The translations under genes and the position numbers were made by a program. Under the pieces are notes generated by a model. The model saw only the letters and a list, made by a program, of their open reading frames with translations. It made no database searches and was not told the DNA's origin. DNA of 64,000 nucleotides from Phycisphaerae bacterium (GTDB taxonomy: Bacteria; Planctomycetota; Phycisphaerae; Phycisphaerales; UBA1924). Where the stretch lies: assembly GCA_030426605.1 (NCBI GenBank), contig JAUHXM010000005.1, positions 1-64,000 of the forward strand, written 5' to 3'. Position 1 is the first letter of the stretch. Each line of letters begins with the position of its first letter. Below are positions 16,564 through 24,645 of the stretch, piece after piece.

Positions 16564-17769
16564 ATGGCCAAGGGCACCTTCGAGCGGACCAAGCCGCACG
16601 TCAACGTGGGCACCATCGGGCACATCGACCACGGCAAGTCGACCCTGACCGCCGCCATGGTCGCCCGCGCCGATGCCAAGGGGCTCGTGCAGGGCGCGAA
16701 GTCCTACGCGGAAATCACCAAGGGCGGCACCGTGCGTGACGCCAACAAGACCGTGACGATCCATTCGTCGCACGTCGAGTACGAGACCGAAGGCCGGCAC
16801 TACGCCCACGTGGACTGCCCGGGCCACGCCGACTTCGTCAAGAACATGATCACCGGCGCCGCCCAGATGGACGGCGCGATCCTCGTGGTCGCCGCCGACT
16901 CGGGCCCCATGCCCCAGACCCGCGAGCACGTGCTGCTCGCCCGCCAGGTCGGCGTGCCCCACATCGTCGTCTTCCTCAACAAGGTTGACCTCGTGGACGA
17001 CGAGGAGCTCCTCGAGCTCGTCGAGATGGAAGTCCGCGAGCTGCTCAGCAAGTACGAGTTCCCGGGCGACGACACCCCCGTCATCCGCGGGCAGTCCAAG
17101 CTCGCCCTCGAGAACCCGACCGATGACGAGGCCTGCAAGCCCATCGACGAGCTCTTCGACGCCATCGACTCGTACATCCCCGAGCCCGAGCGCGAGACCG
17201 ACAAGCCCTACCTGATCTCGGTCGAGGACGTCTTCTCGATCAAGGGTCGCGGCACGGTCGCGACCGGCCGCGTCGAGCGCGGGCAGGTCAAGGTGGGCGA
17301 CCCCGCCGAGATCGTCGGCCTCTCGACCGAGAACCTCGCGACCACCATCACCGGCGTCGAGATGTTCAACAAGACGCTCGAGTCCGCGATCGCCGGCGAC
17401 AACTGCGGCGTGCTGCTGCGTGGCGTCGAAAAGAACCAGGTCCAGCGCGGGCAGGTTATCTGCAAGCCCGGCTCGATCAAGCCGCACACCAAGTTCAAGG
17501 GCCAGGTCTACGTCCTGTCCAAGGAAGAGGGCGGCCGCCACACCCCGTTCTTCAACAACTACCGCCCGCAGTTCTACTTCCGCACCACCGACGTCACGGG
17601 CGCCGTCACCCTCCTGGGTGGCGCCGAGATGTGCATGCCGGGCGACAACGTCGAGATCGAGGTTGACCTCAACGACAAGCCCGTCGCCATGGAGGCCGGC
17701 CTCCGCTTCGCCGTCCGCGAGGGCGGCCGCACGATCGGCTCGGGCACCGTCACCGAGGTCATCGAGTGA
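16564..17769 (+). CDS. tuf: Elongation factor Tu
   Basis: EF-Tu delivers aminoacyl-tRNA to the ribosome in a GTP-dependent way. The 401-residue protein has the G1 loop GHIDHGKS (19-26), DCPGH (84-88), NKVD and the usual domains II and III, and is colinear with the family to the C-terminus. Two departures are visible: GKST instead of the common GKTT in G1, and an altered switch [16 protein letters not shown] (about 52-66), where most bacteria have a form ending in EEKARGITI; the Thr of the TI pair is kept. I recall similar switch I sequences in other planctomycetes, so this is probably lineage-specific rather than defective. It lies between tRNA-Thr and rpmG. Confidence 0.97.
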   Translation: MAKGTFERTKPHVNVGTIGHIDHGKSTLTAAMVARADAKGLVQGAKSYAEITKGGTVRDANKTVTIHSSHVEYETEGRHYAHVDCPGHADFVKNMITGAAQMDGAILVVAADSGPMPQTREHVLLARQVGVPHIVVFLNKVDLVDDEELLELVEMEVRELLSKYEFPGDDTPVIRGQSKLALENPTDDEACKPIDELFDAIDSYIPEPERETDKPYLISVEDVFSIKGRGTVATGRVERGQVKVGDPAEIVGLSTENLATTITGVEMFNKTLESAIAGDNCGVLLRGVEKNQVQRGQVICKPGSIKPHTKFKGQVYVLSKEEGGRHTPFFNNYRPQFYFRTTDVTGAVTLLGGAEMCMPGDNVEIEVDLNDKPVAMEAGLRFAVREGGRTIGSGTVTEVIE

Positions 17770-17776
17770 TATGAGT

Positions 17777-17866
17777 CGCGTCCCTTCGGACGCGAGCTTT
17801 GATCGCGGGCCCGCCTGGCTCGTGTGAATGTGAGTTTCCCGGTGCCGTCCCGAAAGGGGCGGCACC
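17777..17866 (+). terminator. Two hairpins between tuf and rpmG
   Basis: Hairpin A is CGCGTCC/GGACGCG (17777-17794) eight bases after the tuf stop; hairpin B is GGTGCCG/CGGCACC (17841-17866) shortly before rpmG. Neither has a U-tract, so they may be partial terminators, processing sites or 3'-end stabilisers rather than strong intrinsic terminators. Confidence 0.4.
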
Positions 17867-17896
17867 GACTTCCGAAACCCTGTCCGGGAGCAAGCA

Positions 17897-18079
17897 ATGG
17901 CCAAGAAGAAGGCGATGGCCCGCGAGTATGTCTGGCTGCAGTGCACCGAGTCCGGTGACCTGAACTATCGCACCAGCATCAACGTCAAGGGTGGCATCTC
18001 GGACCGGATCAAGGAGGGGTTCCACAAGTACTCTCCCCGGCTCCGCAAGCACACGCTGCACAAGATCAAGCGCAAGTAA
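17897..18079 (+). CDS. rpmG: Ribosomal protein bL33
   Basis: The 60-residue basic protein matches bL33: YVWLQCTESGDLNYRTSIN, then KYSPRLRKHTLHKIKRK. It lacks the two CxxC pairs of zinc-binding L33 (only one Cys is present), so it is the zinc-independent (C-minus) form. It is a component of the 50S subunit near the E site. Its position between tuf and secE/nusG is the conserved bacterial order. Confidence 0.95.
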   Translation: MAKKKAMAREYVWLQCTESGDLNYRTSINVKGGISDRIKEGFHKYSPRLRKHTLHKIKRK

Positions 18080-18098
18080 GACGAGGCACTGGGCGTCA

Positions 18099-18171
18099 GG
18101 CACCAGGCACTGGGAAGACTCCGCCGGGCCGATCATCCGCGGGTTTCGACTGATGCCTGATGCCTGGTGCC
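18099..18171. repeat. Inverted repeat downstream of rpmG
   Basis: GGCACCAGGCA (18099-18109) and its perfect complement TGCCTGGTGCC (18161-18171) flank a 51-base interior, and shorter GCCTGATGCC/CAGGCAC-type units repeat around both arms. It lies between rpmG and tRNA-Trp. It could be a processing hairpin or a copy of an intergenic repeat family. Confidence 0.6.
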
Positions 18172-18204
18172 CGATGCCTGGCGTCCCGCGAAGCGGGACG
18201 TGAG

Positions 18205-18277
18205 ACGCCAGTAGCTCAGTTGGTAGAGCAGTGGATTCCAAATCCACCGGTCGGGGGTTCGAGTCCTCCCTGGCGTG
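18205..18277 (+). tRNA. tRNA-Trp (anticodon CCA)
   Basis: Acceptor ACGCCAG/CTGGCGT, D-arm GCTC...GAGC, anticodon stem GTGGA/TCCAC with loop TTCCAAA (anticodon CCA), T-arm GGGGG/TCCTCC-type stem around TTCGAGT, discriminator G. CCA is not encoded. tRNA-Trp between rpmG and secE is a widely conserved arrangement. Confidence 0.95.
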
Positions 18278-18344
18278 TTGAACCCCGAGCACGCGTGACA
18301 CCGCACGCGACCACGGCGCCCAGCGAAAGGACGCGGCCACCGAT

Positions 18345-19052
18345 ATGGCGATGAAGGTCTACAAGCCCGGTCAGGGATACTGGACACGCGTCCTCAGCGC
18401 CGTCTGCATCGGCCTGCTGGTCCTCGCGGCGGCCGCCTGGGCGTGGGAGCAGGCCGGCACCGTCCGCCTGCCCGCGAAGTCGCACAACATCGCCGTCCGC
18501 GCCGCCACCGGCGACATCAGCGTCGGCGATTCGATCACGTACCTGAGGCCCTCGGACGACTACAACGCCGGGCCCGAGCCCTTCGGCGCGGGCGTCGTCG
18601 AGTCCGTCAACATCTCCGACGACCGCTTCGGCACCGTCGTCGTCGGCTCGTTCACGACCGACGAGGTCCGCGACGACTTCGGGCAGGCGACCGCCCTGAC
18701 CATCGGCACCACCGGCACGGACAACTCCGTCGAGACTTTCGGCGCGCAGATCCAGTCCGCCAGCGCCAACCCCGTCTTCCCCCGCAACTACCTCCAGGCG
18801 AGCGCCGCCGGGCTCATGATGCTCGCCGGCTTCGTCTTCATTTACTGGTTCACCGGCGTCGGGCGCAAGCCCAACGAGTTCCTCATCGCCACCGACGGCG
18901 AGATGAAGAAGGTCAACTGGTCCACCAAGCGCGAGATCATCGGCTCCACCTGGGTCGTCATCATCTCCGCGTTCCTCATCGCCGGCATCCTCTACGGCAT
19001 CGACCAGGTCTTTGCCATGATCTTCCGCGCTGTCGGCGTGCTCGAGACCTGA
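18345..19052 (+). CDS. secE: Preprotein translocase subunit SecE, extended form
   Basis: The C-terminal 60 residues are a typical SecE: an amphipathic start (DGEMKKVNWSTKREIIGST) and one membrane helix (about 203-225). SecE clamps SecY in the protein-export channel. At 235 residues it is much longer than the usual 60-130. The extra N-terminal part has a membrane helix (about 15-34), a roughly 100-residue beta-rich polar domain that should lie outside the cytoplasm, and another helix (about 150-170). It starts at ATG 18345 with an AAAGGA site and precedes nusG by 63 bases. Confidence 0.93.
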   Translation: MAMKVYKPGQGYWTRVLSAVCIGLLVLAAAAWAWEQAGTVRLPAKSHNIAVRAATGDISVGDSITYLRPSDDYNAGPEPFGAGVVESVNISDDRFGTVVVGSFTTDEVRDDFGQATALTIGTTGTDNSVETFGAQIQSASANPVFPRNYLQASAAGLMMLAGFVFIYWFTGVGRKPNEFLIATDGEMKKVNWSTKREIIGSTWVVIISAFLIAGILYGIDQVFAMIFRAVGVLET

Positions 19053-19115
19053 TCCGGCACTCGAGCCCACCCCCCGCGCCACCGGCGCGCCCCGCACACC
19101 ACGGAGGCCCCTCCG

Positions 19116-19880
19116 ATGTTCGAGAACGACAAGCCCGCCGACGCGCACGAGACAGACGCCGCCGTCGAGACCACCGACCAGCCCGCGCCCGACGAGGCCC
19201 CCGCCGCCGAGCCCAAGCCGGATCCGGTCAAGACCGAGCCCGCCGCGGTCTCGAAGGACGCGATGGACGGCCGCCCCGACGAGAAGACCGACCTGCTCGA
19301 CGCCGACGCCCCCGTGCGTCAGGCCGGCATGGACTGGTTCGTCCTCCGCGTCGCCTCCAACAAGGAGTCCGCGGTCCAGAACACCCTGCTCCGCAAGGTG
19401 CAGATCGAGAACATGGAGCACCTCGTCGGGCGCATCCTCGTGCCCACCGAGAAGACCAAGACGATCAAGGGCGGCAAGCAGAAGATCACCGAGACCAAGC
19501 TCTACCCGGGCTACGTCTTCGTGGAGATGCGCCTCGAAGACGACGGCCGCATCCCGCAGGATGTGTTCTTCCTGATCAAAGAGACCACCGGCGTGGGCGA
19601 TTTCGTCGGCACCGCCGGGCGTCCCACGCCCATGGCGCAGCACGAGATCGAGAAGATGCTCCTCGACTCGCAGAAGCCCGACGACACCCCCACGATCAAG
19701 CTCTCGTTCGAGAAGGGCGAGCCCGTCCTCATCAAGGAGGGCCCGTTCGAGAACTACGAGGGCACCGTGGACGAGCTGCTGCCCGAGAAGGGGCTGGTCC
19801 GCGTCCTCGTCACGATCTTCGGCCGCCAGGCCCCGATCGAGCTCGAAGAGTGGCAGATCGCCAAGGTGGACGAGGGCTAA
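19116..19880 (+). CDS. nusG: Transcription termination/antitermination factor NusG
   Basis: NusG binds RNA polymerase and links it to Rho or the ribosome. After an acidic, low-complexity N-terminal extension (about 1-65), the NGN domain begins at MDWFVLRVASNKESAVQ and includes YPGYVFVEM; the KOW motif is FEKGEPVLIKEGPFENYEG near 205-225. The protein (254 residues) is longer than the usual 180 because of the extension. A strong terminator follows directly, so it ends its operon. Confidence 0.96.
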   Translation: MFENDKPADAHETDAAVETTDQPAPDEAPAAEPKPDPVKTEPAAVSKDAMDGRPDEKTDLLDADAPVRQAGMDWFVLRVASNKESAVQNTLLRKVQIENMEHLVGRILVPTEKTKTIKGGKQKITETKLYPGYVFVEMRLEDDGRIPQDVFFLIKETTGVGDFVGTAGRPTPMAQHEIEKMLLDSQKPDDTPTIKLSFEKGEPVLIKEGPFENYEGTVDELLPEKGLVRVLVTIFGRQAPIELEEWQIAKVDEG

Positions 19881-19908
19881 GCCCGCTTCCACAAGCCGCA
19901 CACGCCCG

Positions 19909-19936
19909 AAGCCCCGGCCCATGCCGGGGCTTTTTT
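19909..19936 (+). terminator. Rho-independent terminator of secE-nusG
   Basis: A 10-bp GC-rich stem AAGCCCCGGC/GCCGGGGCTT with a CCAT loop runs directly into a T-tract (19931-19936), 28 bases after the nusG stop. It is the clearest intrinsic terminator in the window. Confidence 0.93.
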
Positions 19937-19968
19937 GTCATCTGATCGTGCCACAGTGTCAAATATTC

Positions 19969-19997
19969 TTGACTATCTGTCGCCAATCACATACCAT
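19969..19997 (+). promoter_or_regulatory. Promoter of the membrane protein/XRE pair
   Basis: TTGACT (19969-19974), a 17-bp spacer and TACCAT (19992-19997); the expected start near 20004 leaves a short leader with a GGAGA ribosome site before the ATG at 20024. Confidence 0.75.
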
Positions 19998-20023
19998 GGT
20001 GCTGTCCACCCAGGAGACGCACC

Positions 20024-20476
20024 ATGAACCCCTCCGGCACCGGGGCCGCCTTCCGCGAGCGGTCCAACCTCGCCTGCCTTCTCACGACGGTCCTGATCTA
20101 CCCGGCGGTCCTCGCCTTCGCCCTGCCGTTCGCTTCGCCCGTCGCGCTTGTGATGCCCCTGATCGCGGGCGTGGTGCTGCAGGTGGTCATCCTGATCGTT
20201 CTGCACGCCGTCCTCGCGCTGACGACCCGCGAAGAGCCCGACGACGAGCGCGTCCGGGCGATCGGGCACCGCGCCGACCGGATCGCCGGCGTCGTCCTCA
20301 GCGTGGGCGTCATGCTCGTCGTGGGGTTCACGATCATCCAGCAGGGCGCGTTCCTCGCGAACCTGCCCGACGTGGCGGCGAGCCCGATCTTCACGGGGTA
20401 CGTCCTCTTTGCGGTCTTTGTTGCCTCCGAGGTGATCCGGATGTCGCTCACCGCCCTTGCCTACCGCACGAGCTGA
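20024..20476 (+). CDS. Small four-helix membrane protein paired with XRE regulator
   Basis: The 150-residue protein has four predicted membrane helices (about 18-37, 41-66, 87-107, 122-143) and a cytoplasmic loop with TREEPDDERVRAIGHRADR. It resembles the DUF2178-like proteins that often accompany small XRE regulators, but I cannot assign a function. The XRE gene starts four bases after its stop, so the two form a unit with their own promoter. Confidence 0.75.
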   Translation: MNPSGTGAAFRERSNLACLLTTVLIYPAVLAFALPFASPVALVMPLIAGVVLQVVILIVLHAVLALTTREEPDDERVRAIGHRADRIAGVVLSVGVMLVVGFTIIQQGAFLANLPDVAASPIFTGYVLFAVFVASEVIRMSLTALAYRTS

Positions 20477-20479
20477 CCG

Positions 20480-20716
20480 ATGGCGTGGATCTCCTCGAAC
20501 AAGACGCCCGTCGCCAACCGGATCCGCGAGCTGCGCTTCCACGCGGGTGAGATGACCCAGCAGCAGCTCGCCGACCGGATCGGGGTGAGCCGCCAGACCG
20601 TCGTCGCGATCGAGAAGGCGAAGTACTCGCCGACGCTCGAGCTGGCGTTCCGAATCGCGGGTGTGTTCGGGGTGCCCCTCGAAGACGCCTTCGCGTTCGA
20701 GCGCCCGCCGGGCTGA
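20480..20716 (+). CDS. Short XRE-family transcriptional regulator
   Basis: This 78-residue protein is essentially one helix-turn-helix domain: NRIRELRFHAGEMTQQQLAD, then GVSRQTVVAIEKAKYSPTLE, typical of the compact regulators whose founding members control small membrane proteins or stress genes. No effector domain is present. It is read four bases after the membrane-protein stop. Autoregulation is likely but no operator is evident. Confidence 0.88.
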   Translation: MAWISSNKTPVANRIRELRFHAGEMTQQQLADRIGVSRQTVVAIEKAKYSPTLELAFRIAGVFGVPLEDAFAFERPPG

Positions 20717-20794
20717 CCCCGTTTCCGGGCGTTCAACGCCGATCGAAACCTGCGAACGCGCGCCCCGTACCATTCGGTTGGGAGGACGCGTTCC

Positions 20795-23700
20795 ATGTCC
20801 AAAGAGACCCGCGAGAGCGTCACGCCGCCCGAGCGTGAGCACCTCACGACCGACGCCGGGACCCCGCCCGCCAGGAAGCCGCGCTGGGGGCGACGCCTGC
20901 TCATCACGGGCACCGTGATCGTGGCGCTGCTCGCGGCGCTCGTGTTCTTCGCGCCCGCGCTCGCGACGCCGTTCGTCAAGGACGCCATCGCGGGCCCGCA
21001 CGCCGACGGATCGACCGTCGAGATCGGCACCCTCAAGCTCTCGTGGACCGGCGACCAGCGCGCTGAGGGCGTCGTCGTGACGGACGCCGACGGCGACATC
21101 ATCGCGGACGTGAATGCGCGCCTCGACCGCTCCATCCTGGACCTGCTGGGGAACCGGACGGACCTGGGCACGGTGACGCTCGCGGGGAAGGCGCGGATCA
21201 AGCAGCGCCCGCCCGGCGCCGAGTCGCCCGCCGAGCCCGCTTCTTCCGGATCCGGGTCGGTCTCCGTGCGTCAGGACCTCGCTGCGATCAATGCCTCTCT
21301 CAAGCTTGATGGGCTCGAAGTCACCGTCGATCAGCCCGCGGGCGACCCGATCGTCGCGGACCTGACGGGCACCGCCGCCCTCGCGCGCGGGCAGAAGATC
21401 ACCGCGGACCTGCGCGCGGACGTCTCTCGTTCCGGGCACGCCGCGCCGATCGATCTGGACATCACGGACCTGACGCTCGACTTCGGCGCGACGCCCCCGT
21501 TCACGTCGCTCGCCGCGACCGCAACGACCGAGCGTGCGAGCGTCGCGCTCATCGACGCGCTGACGAATCAGAACGGCCGACTCATCGCGCTGCTCGGCGA
21601 CGCGGCGGACGCCACCATCAGCATTCACCGACCCGACGACACGACGACCGCGGACATCACGCTCCGGGCGCCCGGCGGTTCGATCGACGCCGCGCTCGTG
21701 CTGAAGGATGACACGCTGCGGGCCAGCACCCCGATCACAGCAGAGCTGGACACGGCCCGCGTGCTCGCGCTGCCCGAGGTGGCCCGCTCGCTCGCCGACG
21801 ACGGGTTCAGCGTGGACGTCGCCCCGCGCGTTACGCTCGAGATCGCCGAGTTCCGGATGCCCGTCCAGATCGACCCGGATGTGGGCGTCCCCACGTCGTT
21901 CGATCCCGCGGCCCTCGACCTCAGCCGCGCGGCGGCGCTCGTCACCGTCTCGCTCACCGAGACGCGTCTGGCCGTGCCCGGGCATCTGCTGGGGACCGAC
22001 GACCCGGCGACGAGCGTGCGCACCGCGCCCGGCACGTTCGTGCTCGACGCGACCGACCCCGCCGGCGCCGTCACCCTGCGCGGCTCGCTGAACGCCGATG
22101 TCGCCGGCTCGCCCGCGGGCTCGATCACCGCGGATCTGCGCGCCGCGGACCTCCTCGACGCCAACGGCCGCCTACGAACGGGCACGCTCCCGCGTCTGGC
22201 CGGGCGTCTGACCGCGGCGGACATCCCCACCGCGCTCGTCCAGCCGTTCGCGGCGGGCACCGGGCTCGATCTGCCGGCCGACCTGGGCCCGAAGATCCGC
22301 GTCTCGCTCGTCGCGGACGCCCCGGCGACGGACCAGCCCGCGCGCCTCACGCTCACCGCGAGCGCCGACCGCCTCACCGCCTCGGGCACGGCGATCATCG
22401 ACGGCGAAACACTGACGACCGAGGGCCCGGTCCGCGTCGAGATGATCGACCCCGCGCCCGCGATCACGCGTTTGCTGACCGACGCGCCCGCCACGCTGAC
22501 GCGGACCGGCCCGCTGGACGTGACCATCACCGACGTGCGCCTGAACACGAGCGCGTTGACGGGCGACACGCCGTCGCTCGCGGGCGCGACGGCGCGCGCC
22601 GTCGTGCGCGTCGGCCCGGTGGAGGGCACGATCGCGCGCGAGGGGCAGGACGCCGTGGCCTTCGGCGCCCCGCGCACCGCGTACAACGCGCGCCTCGCCG
22701 ACGACGCCCTCACGCTCGAATCGTCCTACCCGTCCCTTCGCGTCGGTGCGGGCGAGAGCATCGGCACGACGGACATCGCCCTGCGGCTTGAGAGCCCGCT
22801 CGGCGCGCGCCACCTCACCGGCACGATCGCGATGGCGGGCGTGGATGCGCCCACCCTGGCGGGGCTGTTCGCGTCCGAGCAGGCCGCCCGGCTCGCGCGC
22901 GACCTTGGACCGACGTTTTCTGTCTCCGTCCGTCCGGATATCGCCGCCGGCGCGCCCGCGGCGGCGGAGTTGGACGTCGTGTCACGCGAGATCGACCTGA
23001 CCGCGCGCGCCGCGATGGCACCGGGCGGGCTCGACGCGGTGGCGCGCGTGCACCGCGTCGGGACGTCCGGTCTGGACGCGCTGACCGCGCGCCCCGGGCT
23101 CGCCGCCGCGGCGTTGGGCCCGGCGGTGTCCGGGTTCGTCTCGCTCACCGCGGCGCGGACGCCGGAGGGCACGATCGGGGCGCCGTTCGACGCGACGATC
23201 GAGCTCACGAGCGCCAAGCTGCGCACGAACGCGCCGATGCGGGTGCGGATGACCAACGCCGCCGCCGAGCTGCTCGACGACGCGGAGCTGAACTGGACCA
23301 TCGAGCCCGAGCTCTTCCGCCTGCTCGCGGGCGAGGGCGGCACGTCGCTCGCCCAAACCACCCCCCTCCGCGTCACGCTCACCAAGGCGTTCGTGCCGAT
23401 CTCGCCCGATGCCGGTGCGCCGCTGAACGCGCGCGCCGCGCTCGCGACGGACGCGTTCACGCTCGTCGCGCCGGACGGATCCGAGCAGCGGTTCACCGCG
23501 CTCGCCGCGACGCTGCGCACGACGGACGTGCCCAACCAGCTCGCGCTGAACGCGTCCCTCCGCGCGCCCGACGCCGCGGGTGAGACGCTCACCGCCGCGC
23601 TGACGATCGACGACGCCGTGGCCAGCAACGGGTCGCCCGCCGACCCGCGGATCACGGGGAATGTGAGCGCGGACGCGCTGCCCACCGCCCTCATCGACGC

Positions 23701-24541
23701 CTTCGCGGGCACCGGGGGGACCGCGTCGCGGATGCTTGGCGCGACCGCGGACGCGAAGCTCAACGTGCAAAACCTGCCGCGCGAGAACGCGACGCTGGAC
23801 GTCACCCTCGAAGCGCCGAACGCCACCGCGATCTACCGCGGCGTCGTCCGGGACGGCGCGCTCGTGAACACCGAGCCCGCGAGCGTCAATCTCAATCAGA
23901 TCAAGCAGGACTTCGGGTTCGAGCTCGCGAAGTTCGTCCCGATCCTCGGCGGCATCACCAAGACCGCCTCGGACCAGCCCGCGAACATCTCGATCCCGGC
24001 GCTGTCGATCCCGGTCTCGGGCGGGCTCAAGAACATCGCGTTCGACCTGGTGGCCGACCCGGGGACCGCCGCGATCCAGATGGAGCGCGGCATCGCGGGG
24101 CTCATCGATCCGCGCATCGTTCAGCAGGGGCGGCGCCTGGGCGACTCGTTCGAGCCGTTCAACGTCTCCATGAAGGACGGCGTCGCGCGCATCACGAACT
24201 TCAACCTCCCCATCGGTGACTTCGTGCTGCCCGCCTCCGCAACGTTCGACCTGAACAACAACACCGAGGACGTCGTCGTCCGCCTGCCCGCGGGGATGCT
24301 GCTCGCCGAGAGTCTGGGGGGCGACCTCGGCCCGCTGCGCGACATCCTGGGGACGGCGCTCAACCCGCCGCTGCGCAAGCGTGGCCCTCTCGGCGCGAAC
24401 AACTCATGGAAGATCGACCCGAGCTGGAAGCCGCCCGAGGGCGAGCGCCAGGACCCCGCCGAGCAGATCCTCCGCGGCATCGGCGGGCTGCTTCGCAACC
24501 AGCGCGATAAGGACAAGGACGACAACAACCCGGACGGCTGA
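20795..24541 (+). CDS. Giant AsmA/TamB-like membrane-anchored protein
   Basis: The 1248-residue protein has a short cytoplasmic N-terminus, one membrane helix (about 34-55) and a very long periplasmic part made of repeating beta-strand segments with AsmA-like phrases (VEIGTLKLSWTGDQRAEGV near the start and FDLNNNTEDVVVRLPAGML near the end). Proteins of this type (AsmA, TamB, YhdP) form elongated hydrophobic grooves thought to move phospholipids to the outer membrane, so a similar role is inferred. Codons are strongly GC-rich throughout with no frameshift. A TACCAT hexamer (20768-20773) and GGGAGG ribosome site precede it. Confidence 0.7.
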   Translation: MSKETRESVTPPEREHLTTDAGTPPARKPRWGRRLLITGTVIVALLAALVFFAPALATPFVKDAIAGPHADGSTVEIGTLKLSWTGDQRAEGVVVTDADGDIIADVNARLDRSILDLLGNRTDLGTVTLAGKARIKQRPPGAESPAEPASSGSGSVSVRQDLAAINASLKLDGLEVTVDQPAGDPIVADLTGTAALARGQKITADLRADVSRSGHAAPIDLDITDLTLDFGATPPFTSLAATATTERASVALIDALTNQNGRLIALLGDAADATISIHRPDDTTTADITLRAPGGSIDAALVLKDDTLRASTPITAELDTARVLALPEVARSLADDGFSVDVAPRVTLEIAEFRMPVQIDPDVGVPTSFDPAALDLSRAAALVTVSLTETRLAVPGHLLGTDDPATSVRTAPGTFVLDATDPAGAVTLRGSLNADVAGSPAGSITADLRAADLLDANGRLRTGTLPRLAGRLTAADIPTALVQPFAAGTGLDLPADLGPKIRVSLVADAPATDQPARLTLTASADRLTASGTAIIDGETLTTEGPVRVEMIDPAPAITRLLTDAPATLTRTGPLDVTITDVRLNTSALTGDTPSLAGATARAVVRVGPVEGTIAREGQDAVAFGAPRTAYNARLADDALTLESSYPSLRVGAGESIGTTDIALRLESPLGARHLTGTIAMAGVDAPTLAGLFASEQAARLARDLGPTFSVSVRPDIAAGAPAAAELDVVSREIDLTARAAMAPGGLDAVARVHRVGTSGLDALTARPGLAAAALGPAVSGFVSLTAARTPEGTIGAPFDATIELTSAKLRTNAPMRVRMTNAAAELLDDAELNWTIEPELFRLLAGEGGTSLAQTTPLRVTLTKAFVPISPDAGAPLNARAALATDAFTLVAPDGSEQRFTALAATLRTTDVPNQLALNASLRAPDAAGETLTAALTIDDAVASNGSPADPRITGNVSADALPTALIDAFAGTGGTASRMLGATADAKLNVQNLPRENATLDVTLEAPNATAIYRGVVRDGALVNTEPASVNLNQIKQDFGFELAKFVPILGGITKTASDQPANISIPALSIPVSGGLKNIAFDLVADPGTAAIQMERGIAGLIDPRIVQQGRRLGDSFEPFNVSMKDGVARITNFNLPIGDFVLPASATFDLNNNTEDVVVRLPAGMLLAESLGGDLGPLRDILGTALNPPLRKRGPLGANNSWKIDPSWKPPEGERQDPAEQILRGIGGLLRNQRDKDKDDNNPDG

Positions 24542-24544
24542 CGC

Positions 24545-24625
24545 TCACGCGCCGCACTCGGGGCATCGGGGCGCGTCGTTGCCCGCGCGGACGCAGCCGC
24601 ACGCGACGCCCGGTCGGGCAGGCAT
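24545..24625 (-). CDS. Possible 26-aa zinc-ribbon microprotein
   Basis: An ATG at 24625, with GAGG about ten bases upstream, opens a 26-codon frame that contains ACGCV and, after a short linker, APRCPECGA at the C-terminus. The four Cys are spaced like a small zinc ribbon, and CPECG is a frequent ending of zinc-ribbon motifs. It lies just downstream of the M42-like peptidase gene on the same strand. It is short enough that chance is a real alternative. Confidence 0.35.
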   Translation of the reverse strand: MPARPGVACGCVRAGNDAPRCPECGA

Positions 24626-24645
24626 CGGCGATGTCTGCCTCTGGC

